Positions 60,134-64,000 of a stretch of 64,000 bases of DNA are shown one piece after another. Under the pieces are notes generated by a model. That model searched no databases. It saw nothing but the letters and a program-made list of their open reading frames with translations, and had not been told where the DNA came from. Location: positions 1 through 64,000 of the forward strand of contig JAFWYA010000076.1 in the NCBI GenBank assembly GCA_017517815.1, written 5' to 3'. Each line of letters begins with the position of its first letter. Within the stretch, counting starts at the first letter, position 1. A program made the translations under genes and the position numbers. The DNA is from Clostridia bacterium. Its GTDB lineage: Bacteria > Bacillota_A > Clostridia > Christensenellales > Aristaeellaceae.

Positions 60134-62142
60134 AGCGAAGCGTGACCTTCCGCGATTTTGACACGCGGCGCATGGTATCCTACGCGGAATATCTGCCCGA
60201 AAGCGCGCAGCTTTTGTATGCCGACTCCCAGTGGGACGAACAGGCCGCGCGCCGCGTGGGCCGCATCGTGCTGCGCGATGTGCACACCGGCAGCGAAACC
60301 GTCGTGACCGACGCGCCGGGCTGCGGTAATCCGCTGCTTTCGCCCGACCGTAAAAAGCTGCTGTACCTTGCCGCAGCGCAGGGCGGACGGCAATTATTTA
60401 TAAAGGAAGAAAATGGCACGCCCCGGCAGCTGACCACCATGCGCCGCGGCGTGATGGACCCCCAGTGGTCGCCGGACGGCCAGTGGATCGTGTTCACGTC
60501 CTTTGCTGCCGACGGCGAAAGCGAGGAATCCCTCACATCGCCTGCGCAGGGTGAGGCGGATGATCCCCTCGCGCCGGTGGTCATCACCGATTTTGGCTAC
60601 AAGTTCGACGGCCTTGGCTTTGCCCGGCCCGAGGTGATGCAGCTGTGGGTGGTGCCTGCCGACGGCAGCCGGAGCCCCAAGCGCATCACATCAGGCGGCA
60701 GCAATTTCATGCACGCTGCCTTCTCACCCGACAGCCGCCATGTGATCTGCGAAAGCAATCTGTTCTGCGACAAGGCCAACGGCATCGCCACCGACGTGCT
60801 GAGCGTGGATGTGGAAACCTGCGAGATCACCCGCGTTACGCAGGACAAAATGGTGGTTTCCTATCCTAACCCCGTGCGCCCCGTATTCACGGCGGACGGA
60901 GAGCACCTCATCATCGGCATTCTGGATGTGGATGAGGTAAAGAACAGCGATAACACCTATCCGTCGTGCAGCCTGTATCGCGTGAGTGTAAATGACGGCA
61001 GCCTTGAAAAGATCAGCGAAAAGACGGAGGAATGCTACGACTGCGTGCAGTTTGCCTACAACGCGGGCTGCGGCAGCGGGCTGGAAAAGGTGCGCCTTTC
61101 CAGCGACGGCAAGGCGGTGTTGTTCCATGCCGGATACAGGGGACAGGGCCGCATCTACCGGCTGGAACTGGACGGCGACCATCGCCCCGTGCCGCTGACG
61201 GATGGCAAGTATGCATACAACGGCATGGGCGTGCCGAAAAACGGCAAAGTGCTGGCAGCGCGCTGCGAGATCCATCGGCCGGAAACGCTGTGCCTGATGG
61301 ATGAAAAAACCGGCGAGATCGAAGAACTGTTCTGCCCGGGCCATGCCCTGACGGAGGAAGCGTACATCAGCGCGGCGGAGGATTTCTTCTTCCGCACGCT
61401 GGACGGCCGCAGCGAGGTGCACGGCTTCTGCCTGCCCCCGGCAAGATGCGAGGCAGGAAAACGCTACCCCTGCATCGTTTATGTACACGGCGGGCCGCAC
61501 CCCTTCTACACCTACGGGTTCGATCTGGAAATGCAGGCCTTTGCAGGCGCGGGCTTCGGCGTGCTTTACTGCAACCCGCGCGGCTCCAGCGGATATGGCG
61601 ACGAGCACCGCAGGCTGCACTACGCCACCGACGGCAGCGCCTACACCGACATTCTGCAGTTTGTGGACGAAGCCTGCCGCCGCTTTGACTGGATCGACCC
61701 CGACCGTCTGGGCCTCACTGGCGGCAGCTACGGCGGCCACATGACCAACTACGCCGCCACGCGCTGCTCGCGCTTTAAGGCGTATATCACCCAGCGCTCC
61801 ATCGCAAACGAGCTCATCAGCTACGCCTCGTCCGACATGCAGGGGCAGTCGTCCGAATTTGCCGACTTTGGTTCCTTCATGGATCACCAGATCGACCGGT
61901 CCGTCATCTGCGGCATGGAAAAGGTGAACGCGCCCTTCCTCATCCTGCACGGGCAGGACGACCTGCGCTGCCCCGTGGAGGGCGCGCACCAGCTGTTTGT
62001 GGCCCTGAAGGACTCGCACCCCGAGGACTTCCCGGTGAAGATGGTCATCTATCCGCACGTCAGCCACAACCAGCCGCAGGAAAGCCGCCAGAGGGCGCAT
62101 TACTATCAGACGATGCTGGACTGGTTTATCAAGTACCTGTAA
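60130..62142 (+). CDS. S9 family serine peptidase, second copy
   Basis: The 670-residue cytoplasmic peptidase has the same layout: propeller (about 1-410), then the hydrolase domain with CIVYVHGGPHPFY, Ser in GGSYGGHMTNY (about 532), Asp in LHGQDDLRCPVEG (about 610) and His in PHVSHNQPQ (about 648). It differs greatly from the first copy, so the two probably have different specificities rather than being a recent duplication. The pair is translationally coupled. No terminator follows before the weak promoter at 62169. Confidence 0.93.
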   Translation: MKRSVTFRDFDTRRMVSYAEYLPESAQLLYADSQWDEQAARRVGRIVLRDVHTGSETVVTDAPGCGNPLLSPDRKKLLYLAAAQGGRQLFIKEENGTPRQLTTMRRGVMDPQWSPDGQWIVFTSFAADGESEESLTSPAQGEADDPLAPVVITDFGYKFDGLGFARPEVMQLWVVPADGSRSPKRITSGGSNFMHAAFSPDSRHVICESNLFCDKANGIATDVLSVDVETCEITRVTQDKMVVSYPNPVRPVFTADGEHLIIGILDVDEVKNSDNTYPSCSLYRVSVNDGSLEKISEKTEECYDCVQFAYNAGCGSGLEKVRLSSDGKAVLFHAGYRGQGRIYRLELDGDHRPVPLTDGKYAYNGMGVPKNGKVLAARCEIHRPETLCLMDEKTGEIEELFCPGHALTEEAYISAAEDFFFRTLDGRSEVHGFCLPPARCEAGKRYPCIVYVHGGPHPFYTYGFDLEMQAFAGAGFGVLYCNPRGSSGYGDEHRRLHYATDGSAYTDILQFVDEACRRFDWIDPDRLGLTGGSYGGHMTNYAATRCSRFKAYITQRSIANELISYASSDMQGQSSEFADFGSFMDHQIDRSVICGMEKVNAPFLILHGQDDLRCPVEGAHQLFVALKDSHPEDFPVKMVIYPHVSHNQPQESRQRAHYYQTMLDWFIKYL

Positions 62143-62168
62143 AAAACAATGAAAAAACAACGGAAACA

Positions 62169-62197
62169 TTGCTTTTACCCTTTTAGCATGTTACTCT
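62169..62197 (+). promoter_or_regulatory. Possible internal promoter before the binding-protein gene
   Basis: TTGCTT, a 17-bp spacer and TACTCT form a weak match. An inverted repeat TGGAC-N6-GTCCA (62208-62223) follows and could be an operator. Confidence 0.4.
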
Positions 62198-62253
62198 TTT
62201 AACATTCTGGACAAAAAAGTCCAAAAATGTGCATCACAGGAGGCAGAATCCTA

Positions 62254-63849
62254 ATGAAAAAGGTATTTGCGCTGATTCTCGCCCTCATGCTGGCCGTTGC
62301 GTCCCTGACCGTGGCTGTGGCTGAGGAAAACATCGTTCGCGTGGGCATGGGCTATGACCCCACCACCCTCGACTTTGCCGAGCAGAACCTGGACAGCTCC
62401 AACTTCATCATGGAAGCGACCGCTGAAGCGCTGATCAAGTCCAAGGGCAACGGCGTGTACGCCCCCGGCCTGGCTGAGAGCTGGACCGTGAGCGAAGACG
62501 GCCGCGTGTGGACCTTCAAGCTGCGCGAGGGTCTGGTTTATGCCGACGGCAAGACCGCTCTGACCGCTGAAGACGTGTACTACAACGTACAGCGCCTGCT
62601 GGATCCCGCTGTGGGCCACGGCAACGTGAGCTTCACCATCAAGAACGCCCAGGAATACTACGAGGGCAAGGTTGCCTTTGAAGAAGTGGGCGTCAAGGTC
62701 ATCGACGACCTGACCATCGAATACACCATGGCCAACCCCGCCTATGAAAGCAGCTTCACCGGCACCGCCATCGCCGGCGCTATGGAGCAGGCCTTCGTTG
62801 AGTCCTTCGGCCAGACCTTCGGCGCTTCCGCCGAGGCCTACCTCGCCTACGGCCCCTACACCGTCAGCGAGTGGGTGGCTGACTCCTCCGTCACCATGGT
62901 CAAGAACCCCTACTACTATGATCCCTCCGTGGCCACCCTCGACAAGATCGTCGTGCTGGTGGGCGCTACCGGCGACGTGGCCGTCGACATGATGCTGGCC
63001 GGTGAGCTGGATATCGCTGACTTTGCCAACCCCAACCACATCCAGACCGTGGTGGATGCCGGCTTTGAGCAGAAGACCGCCTTCCTGGAGTCCTACCAGG
63101 GCCTGAACATCAACCTCAAGGGCAAGACCGAAGAGACCGGCAAGTTCCTCTCCAATGTCAACTTCCGCAAGGCCCTGAACCTGGCCGTCAACCGTGACGC
63201 GCTGGTCATGTCCGTGCGTCAGGGCGAAGAGCCCGCCACCCGCCTCAGCCACTCCAGCGAGGCTGCCTATGCCTACAACCCCGACTACACCGCCGTGCCT
63301 TCCGCCGGTGATGTGGCGCTGGCCAAGGAATACCTGAACAAGGCTCTGGAAGAGCTGGGCTGCACCATCGACGAGCTGCCCACCTTCGAGCTGATGTGCT
63401 TCGAGGCTCAGGGCTCCATCAACACCCTGGCCGTGTATCAGGATATGTGGAAGCAGAACCTGGGCATCAAGACCGAGATTGCTGCCCTCACCATTCAGGT
63501 CATGATCTCCAACGCCATGAGCGGCAACTACGACTTCTGGCTGGGCGGCAACGGTCCCACCGTGCCCGACGCCTGCGAAAGCTACCTCATGGGCTACACC
63601 ACCGCCAACTACTCTCCCCTGCGCGGCTGCAGCGACCCCGTGTTTGACGAGCTGTACAACAAGACCGTTGCTTCCGCCACCCTGGAAGAACGTCTCACCA
63701 ACTACGCCGCCGTGGAAGAGTACTTCTGCGAAAACGTGATGTCCCTCATCACCACCTGGACCACCAACTACATCTACGCGCCCGCCAGCTATGCCGGCAT
63801 CTATGTAACCGACAGCGGCCACCTCAACGTTTGCAGCCTGACCAAGTAA
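62254..63849 (+). CDS. Peptide ABC transporter substrate-binding protein (family 5)
   Basis: The 531-residue protein is OppA/DppA-like: VGMGYDPTTLDFAEQNLDSS, GLAESWTVSEDGRVWTFKL, LTAEDVYYNVQRL and FRKALNLAVNRDALV. It probably binds peptides for the S9 peptidases encoded upstream. The signal peptide (MKKVFALILALMLAVASLTVAVA) has no lipobox Cys. Start 62254 is set by GGAGG. Codons end mostly in C, as expected for high expression. Two hairpins separate it from the permease gene. Confidence 0.94.
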   Translation: MKKVFALILALMLAVASLTVAVAEENIVRVGMGYDPTTLDFAEQNLDSSNFIMEATAEALIKSKGNGVYAPGLAESWTVSEDGRVWTFKLREGLVYADGKTALTAEDVYYNVQRLLDPAVGHGNVSFTIKNAQEYYEGKVAFEEVGVKVIDDLTIEYTMANPAYESSFTGTAIAGAMEQAFVESFGQTFGASAEAYLAYGPYTVSEWVADSSVTMVKNPYYYDPSVATLDKIVVLVGATGDVAVDMMLAGELDIADFANPNHIQTVVDAGFEQKTAFLESYQGLNINLKGKTEETGKFLSNVNFRKALNLAVNRDALVMSVRQGEEPATRLSHSSEAAYAYNPDYTAVPSAGDVALAKEYLNKALEELGCTIDELPTFELMCFEAQGSINTLAVYQDMWKQNLGIKTEIAALTIQVMISNAMSGNYDFWLGGNGPTVPDACESYLMGYTTANYSPLRGCSDPVFDELYNKTVASATLEERLTNYAAVEEYFCENVMSLITTWTTNYIYAPASYAGIYVTDSGHLNVCSLTK

Positions 63850-63867
63850 TTCATCAACCCGCAGCTG

Positions 63868-63945
63868 CCACCGGGGAGGAGCGTTCTGCGCTCCTCCCTG
63901 TGGTGCTGCAAACGCGCCGGCAGCATCCGTCGGCGCATTTTGCAT
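63868..63945 (+). promoter_or_regulatory. Two intercistronic hairpins before the permease gene
   Basis: Hairpin 1 has GGGAGGAGCG/CGCTCCTCCC (63874-63898), extended by GCAGC/GCTGC outside. Hairpin 2 has GCGCCG/CGGCGC inside TGCAAA/TTTTGCA (about 63907-63945). The T tract is weak, so they may protect the 3' end of the binding-protein mRNA and lower transcription of the permease. Confidence 0.6.
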
Positions 63946-63973
63946 TTCTTTGCTGATTTTGTTTGGAGGCGTC

Positions 63974-64000
63974 ATGGTTAAGTACGTTCTCAACAAGGTG
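63974..64000 (+). CDS. Start of an ABC transporter permease gene (partial)
   Basis: Only nine codons (MVKYVLNKV) are in the window, behind TTGGAGG. The opening resembles DppB/OppB-type permeases, and the position after a family 5 binding protein supports this. The rest lies to the right of the window. Confidence 0.65.

Noticed and set aside
62251..63996. 581-codon minus-strand frame opposite the peptide-binding protein
   Set aside because: Low-complexity Gly/Val-rich shadow; it has no credible ribosome site and covers the next gene's start.

Overview
The window looks like chromosome of a moderately GC-rich Bacillota, most like an uncultured gut Clostridia lineage. The evidence is family content (FtsH, DUF3793, PadR with DUF2812, DegV, the PFL/ACT pair, DUF368), strong AGGAGG-type ribosome sites, sigmaA promoters of the form TTGACA-17-TATAAT, a 109-nt SRP RNA, tRNAs with encoded CCA and a sortase-type PATGD anchor. 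I could not compare it with any database, so lineage and names rest on motif recognition.

Layout. 0-0.5 kb: tRNA-Lys, Gln, His and Arg on the minus strand. 0.5-9.4 kb: a secreted L,D-transpeptidase/CapA fusion, ftsH, uvrC, a lipoprotein, a GNAT acetyltransferase and a DUF3793 gene behind two matching operators. 9.5-14.4 kb: an XRE regulator, a secreted protein and a three-gene sugar ABC importer without its ATPase. 14.4-18.1 kb: an orphan MazF and htpG, each followed by a large hairpin cassette. 18.1-26 kb: glmS with an M23-like protein on the minus strand; polA (one-base frameshift), coaE, a lytic transglycosylase and an orphan peptide-binding protein on the plus strand. 26-33.8 kb: a minus-strand operon of pyrimidine-nucleoside phosphorylase, a secreted protein, a 963-residue zinc-ribbon/repeat protein and an acyltransferase, then a DegV gene.

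34-46.7 kb: a Tat-exported flavin-type redox protein, an Rbs-like sugar ABC operon, the SRP RNA gene, an aroD/thioredoxin-like/esterase operon, a GDSL lipase, the PFL/ACT pair, and PadR with DUF2812. 46.9-47.6 kb: an AT-rich alpha/beta hydrolase gene that looks acquired. 48-64 kb: an SNF symporter, a sugar transferase with a split transketolase, a DUF368 carrier, a wall-anchored protein, a phosphoglucomutase, and a peptide-use operon (PLP aminotransferase, ornithine cyclodeaminase-like protein, two S9 peptidases, peptide-binding protein, start of a permease).

The most unusual signal is a modular repeat family found directly 3' of genes, in the gene's own direction. It occurs as three cassettes (14.4, 17.4-18.1 and 43.0-43.3 kb), one solo hairpin (25.9 kb) and perhaps a terminal hairpin (3.3 kb). 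Six long hairpins have unrelated stems that still pair, all capped by the same palindrome GCRAGC-AA-GCTYGC; other hairpins in the cassettes differ between copies by paired, compensating changes. That pattern indicates selection on structure. One cassette also carries a 128-bp MITE-like insertion with 12-bp terminal inverted repeats.
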